Shown: positions 25,783-36,540, counted from the stretch's first letter. The stretch: DNA of 64,000 nt from an uncultured Gammaproteobacteria bacterium (GCA_902826485.1 CADEEZ010000001.1:106080-170079), one strand, 5' to 3'. Numbers and translations: made by a program. The notes: generated from the letters alone by a model not told the origin.

Positions 25783-26766
25783 ATGTCAGATAAATCTAAT
25801 GAAAATAGTAAGAATAGTATTGATAGAACAAAAGCAGAACACATATCAAAATTACAACAAATTAAAAGTACAACAGAGAGGAATGCGTATTTACAATCCG
25901 TCGTGGATCAAATTATGCAAGAAGAATTTGATAAAATTCAAAAAAAATCTGCTAAACATACTCGTACTAAGTTGGACACCAATCCTTCAGCTAATCTAGG
26001 TCCAGATACTAGGCAAGGGGTTAAAAATGAATTGGTCAAGGCTTTAATTTCGCTTGATAATGAAATTACCAATACAAAGAAACGAGATGAAGCCATCGCA
26101 CACGCGATGAATAATGCCAAAAATCGGGTACTGACAGGTCGTAATGATAAGCAAGATTTTTTTAATAAACGTGTCGAAGATAAAATAAAAGCAGTCACTT
26201 CAGCCTATGGGCAGGTACAACACCAAACGCCTGCTAAGCCTAAATCACCCGTTTTGTTGAGTAACTCAGCAAAAAGTACCACACCAAAAAACAAAGATGC
26301 GACTGAATCTCATCACAAAGTTAAAGAAAAAAACCAATCAAAAAAGGTAACGAAAATTCCTTCAAAGGATCAAACAGAATTAGAATCAAGCGTAAATCAA
26401 TTAATTAAAGAGTGTAAAGGGATTGAACAAAAATATAAAAAAATGCACCATAAAAATGAAAAAAAACAGCGCATATCTGGTGTGGTAAATGCTTTTAGAA
26501 ATACATTCAGCAATGAAAAGGTGAGGAGCAAACAAATAATAAAACTTGAAAGTGCTTTAACTCAAGCCAGTAATTTAATGAGAAGTAATGAACCAGACAA
26601 AGCGACAAAAGCACTCCATGTAATTGAAAAAGCGACCCAAGACATTAGAAAAGAAATTAAAGCTGAGCATCCAATGGTGAGATCGCGTTTAGATAAAATT
26701 GCCAAAGAAATTTCACACAAAGCAACTAAGCTGCAGCCTGAAATGAAAAAATTAGGACATGGTTAA
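25783..26766 (+). CDS. Lys-rich coiled-coil orphan protein
   Basis: 327 residues from ATG 25783, chosen over an in-frame start at 25759 because GAGGTGAG precedes it. It is highly charged: helices at ~15-130 with an RTKAEHISKLQQIKSTTERN start, a Ser/Thr/Lys linker (~150-195), then a long coiled-coil (~200-325). No enzyme motif is seen. Its composition resembles the linker of the large hydrolase-kinase protein, and it shares an upstream motif with that gene, so co-regulation is possible. It ends 4 nt from the convergent spoVR-like gene. Confidence 0.55.
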   Translation: MSDKSNENSKNSIDRTKAEHISKLQQIKSTTERNAYLQSVVDQIMQEEFDKIQKKSAKHTRTKLDTNPSANLGPDTRQGVKNELVKALISLDNEITNTKKRDEAIAHAMNNAKNRVLTGRNDKQDFFNKRVEDKIKAVTSAYGQVQHQTPAKPKSPVLLSNSAKSTTPKNKDATESHHKVKEKNQSKKVTKIPSKDQTELESSVNQLIKECKGIEQKYKKMHHKNEKKQRISGVVNAFRNTFSNEKVRSKQIIKLESALTQASNLMRSNEPDKATKALHVIEKATQDIRKEIKAEHPMVRSRLDKIAKEISHKATKLQPEMKKLGHG

Positions 26767-26770
26767 AAAG

Positions 26771-28312
26771 TTAATCTTGCGCATGCTTATCGGTATGCAC
26801 AGGAGGGCACTGATCTGTGAGGGTTACACTGCCATCTTCAGAAGATAACGTTTCGAGCCTAACGGGAAACCCCCATAATAAATGAAAATGTTTTAATACT
26901 TCTAAAGATTCAGGAGTGAGAGGTCGATTGTGACGTTGTGTATATCTTAATGTTAAAGCTCGGTCTCCTCGTATATTCACGCTGTATACCTGAATATCGG
27001 GTTCCATGTTACCTAAATTATATTGCTCAGATAAGATATGACGAATGCTTTGATACCCTTCTTCATTATGAATTGCCGATACCTCATAATCTTCAAGTTG
27101 CTCATCGTCTAATAAATTAAATAATTTTAAGTCTCTCATGACTTTAGGAGATAAAAATTGAGAAATAAAACTTTCATCTTTAAAATTTCGCATAGCAAAA
27201 TCAAGTGTTTTTATCCAATCTGAGCCAGCTATTTCAGGAAACCATTTTTTATCTTCTTCAGTAGGATGTTGGCAAATGCGTTTAATGTCACAAAACATGT
27301 TAAAGCCAAGCGTATAGGGATTGATACCAGAATAATATGGGCTATCAAAGTTTGGTTGATAAACCACATTGGTATGATTATGCAAAAATTCAAACATAAA
27401 ATCGTCAGAGACATACCCTTCATCATATAGCGTATTTAAGATAGTGTAATGCCAAAAAGTAGCCCATCCCTCATTCATGACTTTGGTTTGTTTTTGAGGG
27501 TAAAAGTATTGCGCCATTTTTCGAGTTATTCTTAATAATTCACGCTGCCATGGTTCTAAAAGCGGCGCATTTTTTTCCAAAAAATATAATAAATTTTCTT
27601 GAGGTTCACTTGGAAATCTAATGGTTTCTTGTGCTTTTATTTTTTCTTTGTTTTGAGGAATTGTGCGCCATAACTCATTGATTTGCGATTGTAAATATTC
27701 TGCACGATTTAGTTGGCGGGCTTTTTCTTCATGTATCGACAGTTTTGCGGGCCGTTTGTATCGGTCTACCCCATGAGTCATGAGCGCATGCGCAGCATCT
27801 AAAATACTTTCGACAGCATCTATGCCATATTTTTCTTCGCATTCTGCAACATAATGCTTGGCAAACAATAAATAGTCGACGATGGCATCCGCACTTGTCC
27901 AGGTTTTAAATAAATAATTATTTTTAAAAAATGAATTATGTCCGTAACAGGCATGTGCAATGACTAAAGCTTGCATGGGAAGGGTATTTTCTTCCATAAG
28001 ATAAGAAATACAAGGGTTTGAATTAATCACTAATTCGTAAGCTAACCCCATATGACCCCGTTTATAATGTTTTTCAACCGATAAAAATTGTTTACCAAAA
28101 GACCAATGACTATAGCCTAAAGGCATGCCAATAGAAGAATAAGCATCCATCATCTGTTCGGCAGAAATAATCTCAATTTGATTGGGGTAGGTATCGAGAT
28201 TAAATTTTGCAGCGATTTCTGCAATTTTTTTATCATATTTTTCAAGTAATTCGGATGTCCATTCTGAGGACAAAGAAATAAATTTATTTTTAGGAGGTTT
28301 TGAGATAGTCAT
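26771..28312 (-). CDS. SpoVR family protein (YcgB-like)
   Basis: 513 residues matching the SpoVR/YcgB family: SSEWTSELLEKYDKKIAEIA, then YSHWSFGKQF, LAYELVINSNPCISYLMEEN and MNEGWATFWHYTILN. The molecular role is unsettled, though SpoVR proteins are tied to stress, sporulation or peptidoglycan-related functions together with PrkA and YeaH. Last gene of a prkA-yeaH-spoVR operon; its ATG overlaps the yeaH stop by 4 nt. Length and motifs look normal. Confidence 0.92.
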   Translation of the reverse strand: MTISKPPKNKFISLSSEWTSELLEKYDKKIAEIAAKFNLDTYPNQIEIISAEQMMDAYSSIGMPLGYSHWSFGKQFLSVEKHYKRGHMGLAYELVINSNPCISYLMEENTLPMQALVIAHACYGHNSFFKNNYLFKTWTSADAIVDYLLFAKHYVAECEEKYGIDAVESILDAAHALMTHGVDRYKRPAKLSIHEEKARQLNRAEYLQSQINELWRTIPQNKEKIKAQETIRFPSEPQENLLYFLEKNAPLLEPWQRELLRITRKMAQYFYPQKQTKVMNEGWATFWHYTILNTLYDEGYVSDDFMFEFLHNHTNVVYQPNFDSPYYSGINPYTLGFNMFCDIKRICQHPTEEDKKWFPEIAGSDWIKTLDFAMRNFKDESFISQFLSPKVMRDLKLFNLLDDEQLEDYEVSAIHNEEGYQSIRHILSEQYNLGNMEPDIQVYSVNIRGDRALTLRYTQRHNRPLTPESLEVLKHFHLLWGFPVRLETLSSEDGSVTLTDQCPPVHTDKHAQD

Positions 28313-29586
28313 GAGCCTACTCGCATATCGCGTTTAAATAACTCTCTAAAAACAGGATAAATATCTTTAAATTCTTCTATTTCTTGCATCGCAAATTGCG
28401 GGTGTTTATCTTTTATGGTCAAATACGCTTCCCACAAACTTTGATGGTGACGAGGCATGATTTCAACATAAGCAAAGTATTGTACGCAAGGTAAAATATT
28501 ATTGACTAAGATATCATGGCATTTGGGAGAATCATTATTCCAATTGTCCCCATCGGAAGCCTGTGCTGCGTAGATATTCCATTCTTGACTAGGATAACGT
28601 GCTTCGACAATTTCTTGCATTAATTCTAAGGCACTGGAAACAACGGTACCGCCTGTTTCACGAGAATAAAAAAACTCTTGTTCATCGACTTCTTTTGCAG
28701 AAGTATGATGACGGATAAAAACCACTTCGACGCTTTCATAACTTTTACTTAAAAATAAATATAATAAAATAAAAAAACGTTTAGCAATATCTTTTTTCGC
28801 TTCGTCCATCGACCCTGATACGTCCATTAAGCAAAACATGACTGCTTGAGTAGTTGGCTTAGGTTGTCTTATCCGGTTATTATATTTTATATCAAAAGGA
28901 TCGATAAAGGGGATGTTGGCAATATGTGTTTTTAATTTCGCTAATTTTTCATAAAGCAAAGCTAACCGGCCATCTTGTTTATTAATGGCTTCTATTTCCG
29001 TAATTTCTAATTCAAGCGCTTCAATCGCTTTTTTATGAGGGCTTCTTAGGGCAATTTTCCGAGCTTTGGCCCCTTTAAGTGATCTGACGATATTAATATT
29101 GCCAGGTGTACCTTCAGAGGTATATCCTGCTCGAATGTTTTTAAATGTCGGGATTTTTGCAATTTGTGTTTTGATTAAATTTGGGAGAGCTAAATCTTCA
29201 AAAAAGATTTCTAAAAATTCTTCCCGGGAAATTTCAAATACAAAATCATCGGTTCCTTCGCCTTCTGAAGCGGCCTCACCGTCTTGGCCAGCATTTCCAG
29301 AGGAGGAAGAAGAACGTTTAATGTGATCACCAGAGATATAATCTTTGTTGCCAGGCAACACAATATTGCGCCTGCCACCTTTGCCATAATTAAATGAGGG
29401 TTCTGAGATATCTTTTGCGGGAATGATTATTTTTTCGCCGGTTTCATCTATATTTTTAATAGAACGGCCAGCAACTGAGTGTCTGACGGCTTCTTGAATT
29501 TGTTTTTTGAACCGCCGCATAAATCGTTGTCGATTCACTGCGCTTTTGTGGCGCCCATTCGGCCGACGATCGACGATTCTAGCCAT
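28309..29586 (-). CDS. yeaH: YeaH family VWA-like protein (DUF444)
   Basis: 425 residues. The N-terminus MARIVDRRPNGRHKSAVNRQ and the central Ser/Gly/Glu-rich stretch are typical of YeaH. A von Willebrand A-like domain begins at AVMFCLMDVSGSMDEAKK (~249), giving a metal-coordinating DxSxS. In E. coli yeaG and yeaH are co-expressed under nitrogen starvation and stationary phase. Middle gene of the operon, 15 nt after prkA and overlapping spoVR. Confidence 0.93.
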   Translation of the reverse strand: MARIVDRRPNGRHKSAVNRQRFMRRFKKQIQEAVRHSVAGRSIKNIDETGEKIIIPAKDISEPSFNYGKGGRRNIVLPGNKDYISGDHIKRSSSSSGNAGQDGEAASEGEGTDDFVFEISREEFLEIFFEDLALPNLIKTQIAKIPTFKNIRAGYTSEGTPGNINIVRSLKGAKARKIALRSPHKKAIEALELEITEIEAINKQDGRLALLYEKLAKLKTHIANIPFIDPFDIKYNNRIRQPKPTTQAVMFCLMDVSGSMDEAKKDIAKRFFILLYLFLSKSYESVEVVFIRHHTSAKEVDEQEFFYSRETGGTVVSSALELMQEIVEARYPSQEWNIYAAQASDGDNWNNDSPKCHDILVNNILPCVQYFAYVEIMPRHHQSLWEAYLTIKDKHPQFAMQEIEEFKDIYPVFRELFKRDMRVGS

Positions 29587-29601
29587 AGGTTACTCGCTCC
29601 G

Positions 29602-31527
29602 TTACGACGACTTACGAACGCGTAAATACCATTCACAAAGTAAACGAACTTGTTTGGCAGTATACCCTTTTTCTACCATTCTATCGACAAATTCCTGATG
29701 CTTTTTCTTTTCATCTGCAGAAGCTTTAGCATTAAAAGAAATAACGGGCAACAAGTCTTCTGTATTAGAAAACATTTTTTTCTCGATAACCACCCGCAGT
29801 TTTTCATAGCTGGTCCAACTGGGATTTTTGCCTTTATTGCCAGCTCGAGCTCTGAGCACAAAATTGACTATTTCATTTCTAAAATCTTTGGGATTACTGA
29901 TGCCTGCTGGTTTTTCTATTTTTTCCAATTCTTCATTTAAAGAGCGTCTGTCTAATATTTCTCCGGTATCCGGATCACGATATTCTTGATCTTGAATCCA
30001 AAAATCTGCGTAGGTCACATATCTATCAAATATATTTTGACCATATTCAGAATACGATTCTAAATAAGCAGTTTGAATTTCTTTTCCAATAAACTCAACA
30101 TATCTAGGAGATAAGTAACCTTTTAGATAGGATAAATACCGATCATGCACTTCGGAGGGGAATTGTTCTCGTTCAATTTGTTGTTCTAACACATAAAGCA
30201 AATGCACAGGGTTAGCGGCAACTTCAGAACTATCAAAATTAAATACTTTGGAAATGATTTTGAAAGCGAATCGAGTGGATAACCCCGTCATGCCTTCATC
30301 TACCCCAGCAAAATCTTTATATTCTTGATAGGACTTGGCTTTGGGATCGGTGTCTTTTAAATTTTCGCCATCGTATACGCGCATTTTTGAAAAAATACTT
30401 GAATTTTCTGGTTCTTTAATGCGTGATAGTGCCGAAAATTGTGCCATCATTTTTAAGGTGTTGGGCGCACAAGGGGCCGCATTTAATGAGCTGTTTTCGA
30501 TGAGTTTGTGATATATCATCATTTCTTCTGTTACCCGTAAGCAGTAGGGTACTTTGACAATATATACTCTATCTAGAAAAGCTTCATTGTGACGATTGTT
30601 TTTAAAACTTTGCCATTCAGATTCGTTTGAATGCGCTAGAATAATGCCATCAAAAGGCATAGAAGCCGATCCTTCGGTGCCGTTATAATTACCTTCTTGT
30701 GTTGCGGTAAGTAAAGGATGCAACACTTTTATAGGCGCTTTAAACATTTCAACGAATTCTAACAAACCGCGGTTGGCTTTGCATAACCCGCCAGAGTAAC
30801 TGTAAGCATCGGGATCGTCTTGAGCAAATTGTTCTAATTTACGGATATCCACTTTACCAACTAATGATGAAATATCTTGATTATTTTCATCCCCTGGCTC
30901 AGTTTTAGCGATGCCTGCTTGCGATAAACGCGAAGGCCATATCTTAACAACCCTAAATTTATTGATATCGCCATTAAACTCATGAAGCCGCTTAACAGCC
31001 CAAGGAGACATAATGGTTTCAACATAGCGTCTAGGAATGCCATATTTTTCTTCTAAAATAGGTCCATCTTCGTTAACATCAAATAGCCCTAGAGGAGATT
31101 CATGGATAGGGGAGTCTTTAATGGCATAGAAAGGCACCTTTTCCATTAAAGATTTTAGTCGTTCGGCTAAAGAGGACTTTCCGCCTCCTACTGGTCCTAA
31201 TAAATACAGTATTTGTTTCTTTTCTTCTAAGCCTTGAGCAGCGTGTTTAAAAAACGAGACGATTTGTTCAATGGGTTCTTCCATACCATAAAATTCTTCA
31301 AAAGAATCATATAGTTTCATAACTTTATTAGAGAAAATTCGGCTTAAACGTTGATCTTTGCTTGTATCAACGAGTTTAGGTTCACCAATTGCGTGTAATA
31401 GCCGTTCAGCAGCGGTCGCATAAGCTAAGGGATCTTGCTTACATAGCTCGAGATACTCGCTTAGACTAAGTTCTTCTTCATGGTGACGAGCAGCATAGCG
31501 GCTTTTAAAATTATCCCACACATCCAT
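29602..31527 (-). CDS. yeaG: PrkA serine protein kinase / AAA+ protein (YeaG)
   Basis: 641 residues, the usual length. Walker A LGPVGGGKSSLAERL (~108-122), an AAA+ PrkA core (SYSGGLCKANRGLLEFVEMFKAP; GIILAHSNESEW) and the C-terminal PrkA kinase-like domain from ~400. PrkA/YeaG acts in starvation survival and may be an ATP-dependent protease or kinase. RBS GGGGG 5 nt before the ATG. First gene of the prkA-yeaH-spoVR operon; divergent from pepN, with 117 nt between them. Confidence 0.94.
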   Translation of the reverse strand: MDVWDNFKSRYAARHHEEELSLSEYLELCKQDPLAYATAAERLLHAIGEPKLVDTSKDQRLSRIFSNKVMKLYDSFEEFYGMEEPIEQIVSFFKHAAQGLEEKKQILYLLGPVGGGKSSLAERLKSLMEKVPFYAIKDSPIHESPLGLFDVNEDGPILEEKYGIPRRYVETIMSPWAVKRLHEFNGDINKFRVVKIWPSRLSQAGIAKTEPGDENNQDISSLVGKVDIRKLEQFAQDDPDAYSYSGGLCKANRGLLEFVEMFKAPIKVLHPLLTATQEGNYNGTEGSASMPFDGIILAHSNESEWQSFKNNRHNEAFLDRVYIVKVPYCLRVTEEMMIYHKLIENSSLNAAPCAPNTLKMMAQFSALSRIKEPENSSIFSKMRVYDGENLKDTDPKAKSYQEYKDFAGVDEGMTGLSTRFAFKIISKVFNFDSSEVAANPVHLLYVLEQQIEREQFPSEVHDRYLSYLKGYLSPRYVEFIGKEIQTAYLESYSEYGQNIFDRYVTYADFWIQDQEYRDPDTGEILDRRSLNEELEKIEKPAGISNPKDFRNEIVNFVLRARAGNKGKNPSWTSYEKLRVVIEKKMFSNTEDLLPVISFNAKASADEKKKHQEFVDRMVEKGYTAKQVRLLCEWYLRVRKSS

Positions 31528-31583
31528 GAGAACCCCCTGATTTTACAAATCCCTATACCTTAATTCTAAGACCGGATAGGGCC

Positions 31584-31612
31584 TCACACAAGGTTAAATA
31601 ATCGGTATAATG
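31584..31612 (+). promoter_or_regulatory. promoter of pepN-hemH
   Basis: -10 TATAAT (31607-31612, perfect) with -35 CTCACA (31584-31589, 4 of 6) at 17-nt spacing; start codon 32 nt downstream. Confidence 0.55.
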
Positions 31613-31644
31613 CTAATCAGAGAAAATTATAGGGGAATGGCAGG

Positions 31645-34311
31645 GTGAGCTTACTTACAACAAATCATATAAAACGGCTATCAGATTACCAAAAACCAAG
31701 TTTTTCTATAGAAAATACCCATTTAACGGTAGATATTGATGAGCACGCCACGCTTGTTACGGCAGAATTAAAAATTAAAAGGGTCATTTTAAACAGTGAA
31801 CCTTTAGTGTTGGATGGGGAAATGTTGGCCCTAATAGACCTTAAACTCGATGATAAACCATTGGCCCCCGAAAGTTATAAAATAACAGGGACTCCAGAAC
31901 AGGCGAGTCAGCTGGTTATTTATATGCCCCCAAGTGAGTTTGTTTTAACCCTACAGACCAAAATAAACCCAAAAACGAATACCAGTTTGCAGGGCTTATA
32001 TTGCTCAAATAAGATGTATTGCACCCAATGTGAAGCCGAAGGCTTTAGAAAAATTACCTATTATTTAGACCGTCCCGATGTTTTGGCTACGTTTACAACC
32101 AAAATTATTGCAGACAAAGTTCACTATCCTGTTTTGCTATCCAATGGTAATTTAATCGAAGAAGGGATGATAAGTGAGAAGAAGCATTATAAAATTTATG
32201 AAGATCCCCATCCCAAACCCAGTTATTTATTTGCGCTAGTGGCAGGTAACTTGAGTTTAAGACAAGATAAATTTGTAACCATGTTTAAACGCGAAGTGAC
32301 TTTAAGTTTTTATACCGAACCAGGAGATGAAGACAAAACCGCTTTTGCCATTGAAGCCTTAAAAAAATCCATGAGATGGGATGAAAAAAATTACCAACGG
32401 GAATATGATTTACAAGAGTACAAAGTGGTTGCCGTGCATGATTTTAATATGGGGGCAATGGAAAACAAAGGGCTCAATATTTTTAACGCCAAATATATAT
32501 TGGCCGATAAAGACATTGCAACAGATGCCGATTATCAAAACATTGAAGCCGTTATTGCGCATGAGTATTTTCATAACTGGACGGGCAACCGTGTCACTTG
32601 TCGAGATTGGTTTCAATTAAGCCTAAAAGAAGGTCTTACTGTTTTTAGAGAACAACAATTTTGTGCTGATCAAGGATTAGATGCCTTTAAACGTATTCAA
32701 GACGTTGAATTAATTCATTCAAGACAATTTTCGGAAGATTCGGGCCCGATGTCTCATCCGGTGCAGCCTCAGTCTTATCTTGAAATTAATAATTTTTATA
32801 CAATGACCATTTATCATAAAGGCGCAGAAGTCATTCGTATGTTGTCCTTGTTATTAGGGCATCAAGGGTTTGCTAAAGGGATGACATATTATTTTAATCA
32901 ATATGATGGTCAGGCCGTAACGATATACGAATTTTTAAATGCATTTGAAACCACAAACCAAATGGATTTGACTTTATTTAAATTATGGTACACGCAATCT
33001 GGCACGCCAGAAATTTATATCAAATCTGATTTTGATCAACAAAAACAAATTTATAAAATAACCTTAGAACAACATACGGCGCCAACTGCTGATCAACATG
33101 AAAAACGCCCACTTCTTATCCCAATTGAATTTACCTTATTGAATAAAGAAGGGGAACCGATTCATGCAGATGTTTTATTGCTTGATTCGGTTTCTAAAAC
33201 GTTTCAATTTGACAGTGTAGCTGAACAACCTGTGCCCAGTTTTTTAGGCAATTTTAGTGCGCCGGTTAAAGTATATTATGATTATACGCCGACAGAATTA
33301 GCGCATATCATACAACATGATCCCAGTGGGGTAGCCAGATGGAGTGCAGCACAACTGTATTATTTATATTTGGTTAAAAATAAGTTGGCTGATATCTCGA
33401 TATTAATATCTGTATTTAAAAATATCTTAAATCGACTTATTGATGAAATAGAAAATTTTTCTTATCACGAAAAAGTACCATATGATTATGCATTAGAGGC
33501 CGAGTTATTTAGTGTGCCAGACATTCAATATTATTTAGAACAAGATAAAGCCTTTGATCTGGATGTCACTTTAACCCAAATTAAATTAATAAAACAAACC
33601 CTTGCAGAAAGTTTAGAAACCGAAATAGACAATTTATTTGGTTGCATTATGACCTTACCTTCATTTGATTCTAAAGCTGAACAAGAAGATTCATATTTGT
33701 TATCTTATGCTCAAGGGTTAAGGGCATTGAAAAATAAATTATTGGCTTATGTGTGTTTGCAGTCGGCTAAAAATTTGAGTTATGCCGCAACGCAATATGA
33801 ATTGGCAGAAAATATGACAGATCGAATGGGGGCATTATTGGCTATTCAGTCAATTGATTGTGACTTGCGCACAAATTTATTTCAAGATTTTTATGAAAAA
33901 TGGCAACATGAACCCTTGGTTGTCAATAAATGGCTTATGCTAGAAGCCACGTCAGATTTGCCTAACACATTTGAACGGGTTAAATATTTAACGACACATC
34001 CTGGATTTCATTTTCATAACCCCAATCAAGTATATGCCTTGATAGGTGGCTTTACACAAAGAAATTGGGCTCAGTTTTATCAAAAATCATCAGAACCTTA
34101 TTTATGGTTGGCAAATGTTATTTTAAAATTAGATGAACGTAATCCCCAGGTAAGCGCTCGCATGACAGAAGCACTGTTAGTTAAAAACAAACTAGATCCT
34201 GAAAGAAAAGACTATATTATTCAAGCCTTAGAAATGATTAGCAATAAATCGGGATTATCCAATGATTTAAATGAAATCATTAATAAGACCTTGAACAAGG
34301 GCACCCAATGA
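31645..34311 (+). CDS. pepN: aminopeptidase N
   Basis: 888 residues, M1 zinc aminopeptidase, close to the E. coli length. GTG start preceded by AGGGGA. Exopeptidase motif GAMEN (~269-273) and the zinc site HEYFHNW with the second Glu in LKEGLTVFREQQF (~305-335). It trims N-terminal residues from peptides in the cytoplasm. hemH overlaps its stop by ATGA, so the two are coupled. Confidence 0.96.
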   Translation: MSLLTTNHIKRLSDYQKPSFSIENTHLTVDIDEHATLVTAELKIKRVILNSEPLVLDGEMLALIDLKLDDKPLAPESYKITGTPEQASQLVIYMPPSEFVLTLQTKINPKTNTSLQGLYCSNKMYCTQCEAEGFRKITYYLDRPDVLATFTTKIIADKVHYPVLLSNGNLIEEGMISEKKHYKIYEDPHPKPSYLFALVAGNLSLRQDKFVTMFKREVTLSFYTEPGDEDKTAFAIEALKKSMRWDEKNYQREYDLQEYKVVAVHDFNMGAMENKGLNIFNAKYILADKDIATDADYQNIEAVIAHEYFHNWTGNRVTCRDWFQLSLKEGLTVFREQQFCADQGLDAFKRIQDVELIHSRQFSEDSGPMSHPVQPQSYLEINNFYTMTIYHKGAEVIRMLSLLLGHQGFAKGMTYYFNQYDGQAVTIYEFLNAFETTNQMDLTLFKLWYTQSGTPEIYIKSDFDQQKQIYKITLEQHTAPTADQHEKRPLLIPIEFTLLNKEGEPIHADVLLLDSVSKTFQFDSVAEQPVPSFLGNFSAPVKVYYDYTPTELAHIIQHDPSGVARWSAAQLYYLYLVKNKLADISILISVFKNILNRLIDEIENFSYHEKVPYDYALEAELFSVPDIQYYLEQDKAFDLDVTLTQIKLIKQTLAESLETEIDNLFGCIMTLPSFDSKAEQEDSYLLSYAQGLRALKNKLLAYVCLQSAKNLSYAATQYELAENMTDRMGALLAIQSIDCDLRTNLFQDFYEKWQHEPLVVNKWLMLEATSDLPNTFERVKYLTTHPGFHFHNPNQVYALIGGFTQRNWAQFYQKSSEPYLWLANVILKLDERNPQVSARMTEALLVKNKLDPERKDYIIQALEMISNKSGLSNDLNEIINKTLNKGTQ

Positions 34312-35357
34312 GTGCAAATAAAATAGGGGTGTTATTAGTCAATTTAGGTACACCAGATAAACCTAGTGTTACCAGCATCCGAAAATATTTAAAAGAATTT
34401 TTGATGGATAGCTATGTCATACAATTGCCGGGTGTTATTAGAGCAATATTGGTCTATGGGTTGATTTTGCCATTTAGGCCTAAAAAAATTCTTAAGGCTT
34501 ATCAAGCTATATGGACTTCGCAAGGATCACCCTTATTGGTGATTAGCCGGCAATTGCAAGCGTTGTTGCAACAAAATTTAGGCCAAACCTATCAGGTTGA
34601 GCTTGGCATGCGTTATGGCACGCCAAGTATTCAGCACGCCTTAGATAAATTGCAACAAACGTGTGAAAAAATTATCGTGATACCGCAGTTTCCTCAATAT
34701 GCTGAATCCACGACACGTTCACTTTATCAAGTGATCTTTAATTATTTCAAACAACAACTTAAAATTCCCGAATTAATCATGATTCGCGATTTTTATGCTA
34801 TGCCAGCGTTTATCCATGCTCAAGCGAATCAACTTAAAAAAGCAATTAGCGAACAAGACTTTAAGCCTGATTATTATTTATTTAGTTTTCATGGGTTGCC
34901 TGAAAATCATGTTAAAAAAATAGACACCGTGCCATGTGATTTATCACAGCCTTGCCCAAGCTTGAGCATGAATAATCAATATTGTTATCGCGCACAATGT
35001 TTTGAAACCGCACGCCGTTTAGCACAATCGTTAAATTTATCTGAAACCGATTATCAGGTAAGTTTTCAATCGCGGTTAGGCCGTACCCCTTGGATTAAAC
35101 CTTATACAGATAAAGTGTTACCGGGTTTGAGAAAAAAGGGCATAAAAAATTTAGCCGTGATCTGTCCGGCATTTACGGCAGACTGTTTAGAAACCCTAGA
35201 AGAGATGAATATTCGAGCTAAAGCGCAGTGGTTAAAATTAGGGGGAGAAGGATTTATGGTGGCGCCTTGTGTCAACAGCGATCCCATCTGGGTGCAGGGG
35301 CTTGGTGATTTGATTCGCAGTAAAATGTTAAATATAAATGTAAACCTCCGACAATAG
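34308..35357 (+). CDS. hemH: ferrochelatase
   Basis: 349 residues. It inserts Fe2+ into protoporphyrin IX, the last step of heme synthesis. Signatures: IGVLLVNLGTPDKPSVTSIRKYL, PQFPQYAESTTRS, catalytic His in LFSFHGLPENH and the Glu in TLEEM. A Cys group (VPCDLSQPCPS ... YCYRAQC) is present mid-protein. Start overlaps pepN. A damaged copy of codons ~255-278 lies 1.4 kb downstream at 36541-36620. Confidence 0.95.
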   Translation: MSANKIGVLLVNLGTPDKPSVTSIRKYLKEFLMDSYVIQLPGVIRAILVYGLILPFRPKKILKAYQAIWTSQGSPLLVISRQLQALLQQNLGQTYQVELGMRYGTPSIQHALDKLQQTCEKIIVIPQFPQYAESTTRSLYQVIFNYFKQQLKIPELIMIRDFYAMPAFIHAQANQLKKAISEQDFKPDYYLFSFHGLPENHVKKIDTVPCDLSQPCPSLSMNNQYCYRAQCFETARRLAQSLNLSETDYQVSFQSRLGRTPWIKPYTDKVLPGLRKKGIKNLAVICPAFTADCLETLEEMNIRAKAQWLKLGGEGFMVAPCVNSDPIWVQGLGDLIRSKMLNINVNLRQ

Positions 35358-35448
35358 ATAACGACTGATGAACATACTAGAGTTGTCCTTTTTCCACATC
35401 GTGAACTAAATGACATGGAAAAAGGGGATAAAAAACTATACAGTCGCT

Positions 35449-36294
35449 TTATTTATTAAACATTTGGCTAACAGCTTGATTCCATTTTTCAGGCTGATCT
35501 AAATTAGAGAAATGGCCCGCATCTTTAAGTGTAATTAATTTACTCTTTTTAGCGAGTTTGTGCATATCTTGGCCTTGTTGAAGCGGAATAAGTGCATCCT
35601 GATCTCCAGTTATGATGAGGATGGGTAATGTAGTGTCCGCAAGTACATTTGATGTGTCATTTCGTAAAGCCATTCCTCGCAACGCAGAAGCAATTGCCGT
35701 TGCTTTTTGTCTTTCTAACATTTGTCGCAAAAATTCTTTCGTTTGTTTTGATGCTGTGGGAGAAAGCAGTTTAGGAATAAGTCCATTAACTAATTTTTCT
35801 GTTCCCTTTTCAAGTACTTCCACAGCATTTGCTTCACGTTTCACTTTTGTTTCAGCGTTATCAGGAATAGATTGTGTATTTGATAATACCAACCCATTAA
35901 CTTTATTTGGATATTTTTCAAGAAAAGCAAGAGCAACATAGCCACCCATGGATTCACCGCCAATAATAGCCTTTTCAATGTGTAGCTTATCCATTACGTT
36001 CATAATTTCATTTGCATAATCACTCATGGTAATCGCTTTACCATCAGTAGGTGCAGAGTTACCAAATCCCTGTAAGTCTAGGGTAATTACTCGAAATTTT
36101 CCTTTAAGACCATCTTGCTGTGCTTTCCATAATTGTTGATCTGTCGCAAATGCGTGAATTAATACAAGTGGTTCTCCTTGGCCAGTATCAGTATATGAAA
36201 TGGGATCCGCTAAGGCCATTGAGGTAGTAAGAAAAAGCATTGCAAAAACTGCAAATACCTTGTGGAAAATTCTTGTTGATGTATTCCTATTCAT
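35449..36294 (-). CDS. exported alpha/beta hydrolase
   Basis: 281 residues with a signal peptide (cut near MALA-DP). Fold and triad are complete: oxyanion region LIHAFATD, nucleophile GESMGGY (~114), Asp in ITGDQDALIP and His in DAGHFSNL. It is an esterase/lipase-type enzyme acting outside the cytoplasm; the substrate is unknown. It lies between hemH and a broken hemH fragment, on the opposite strand, so it may have been inserted between two copies. Confidence 0.85.
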   Translation of the reverse strand: MNRNTSTRIFHKVFAVFAMLFLTTSMALADPISYTDTGQGEPLVLIHAFATDQQLWKAQQDGLKGKFRVITLDLQGFGNSAPTDGKAITMSDYANEIMNVMDKLHIEKAIIGGESMGGYVALAFLEKYPNKVNGLVLSNTQSIPDNAETKVKREANAVEVLEKGTEKLVNGLIPKLLSPTASKQTKEFLRQMLERQKATAIASALRGMALRNDTSNVLADTTLPILIITGDQDALIPLQQGQDMHKLAKKSKLITLKDAGHFSNLDQPEKWNQAVSQMFNK

Positions 36295-36540
36295 TTTTTC
36301 TCCGGTTAATAATCAATATTCATTTGATAACCATAAAGATGCTGATCCACGTTAAAACAACTATGTTATCAGTCCTTGTCAGGTTGCTATATTACTTTAT
36401 TATTTGGCTTACATATAAAGCTTGAGAGTAACTGAGCTCCATACATGCTAAATAATAGTATAGTCTCAGGAGTTATGGATGTGTGTTGTTCCAGTGAGAT
36501 CATTTGGCTAGCATTCTGTCATAAATATTGCTATTGCACG
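36295..36540. other. intergenic, nothing recognised
   Basis: AT-rich sequence upstream of the exported hydrolase gene. I see no convincing coding frame, RNA or repeat here; promoter elements for the minus-strand gene are expected but not clear. Confidence 0.5.
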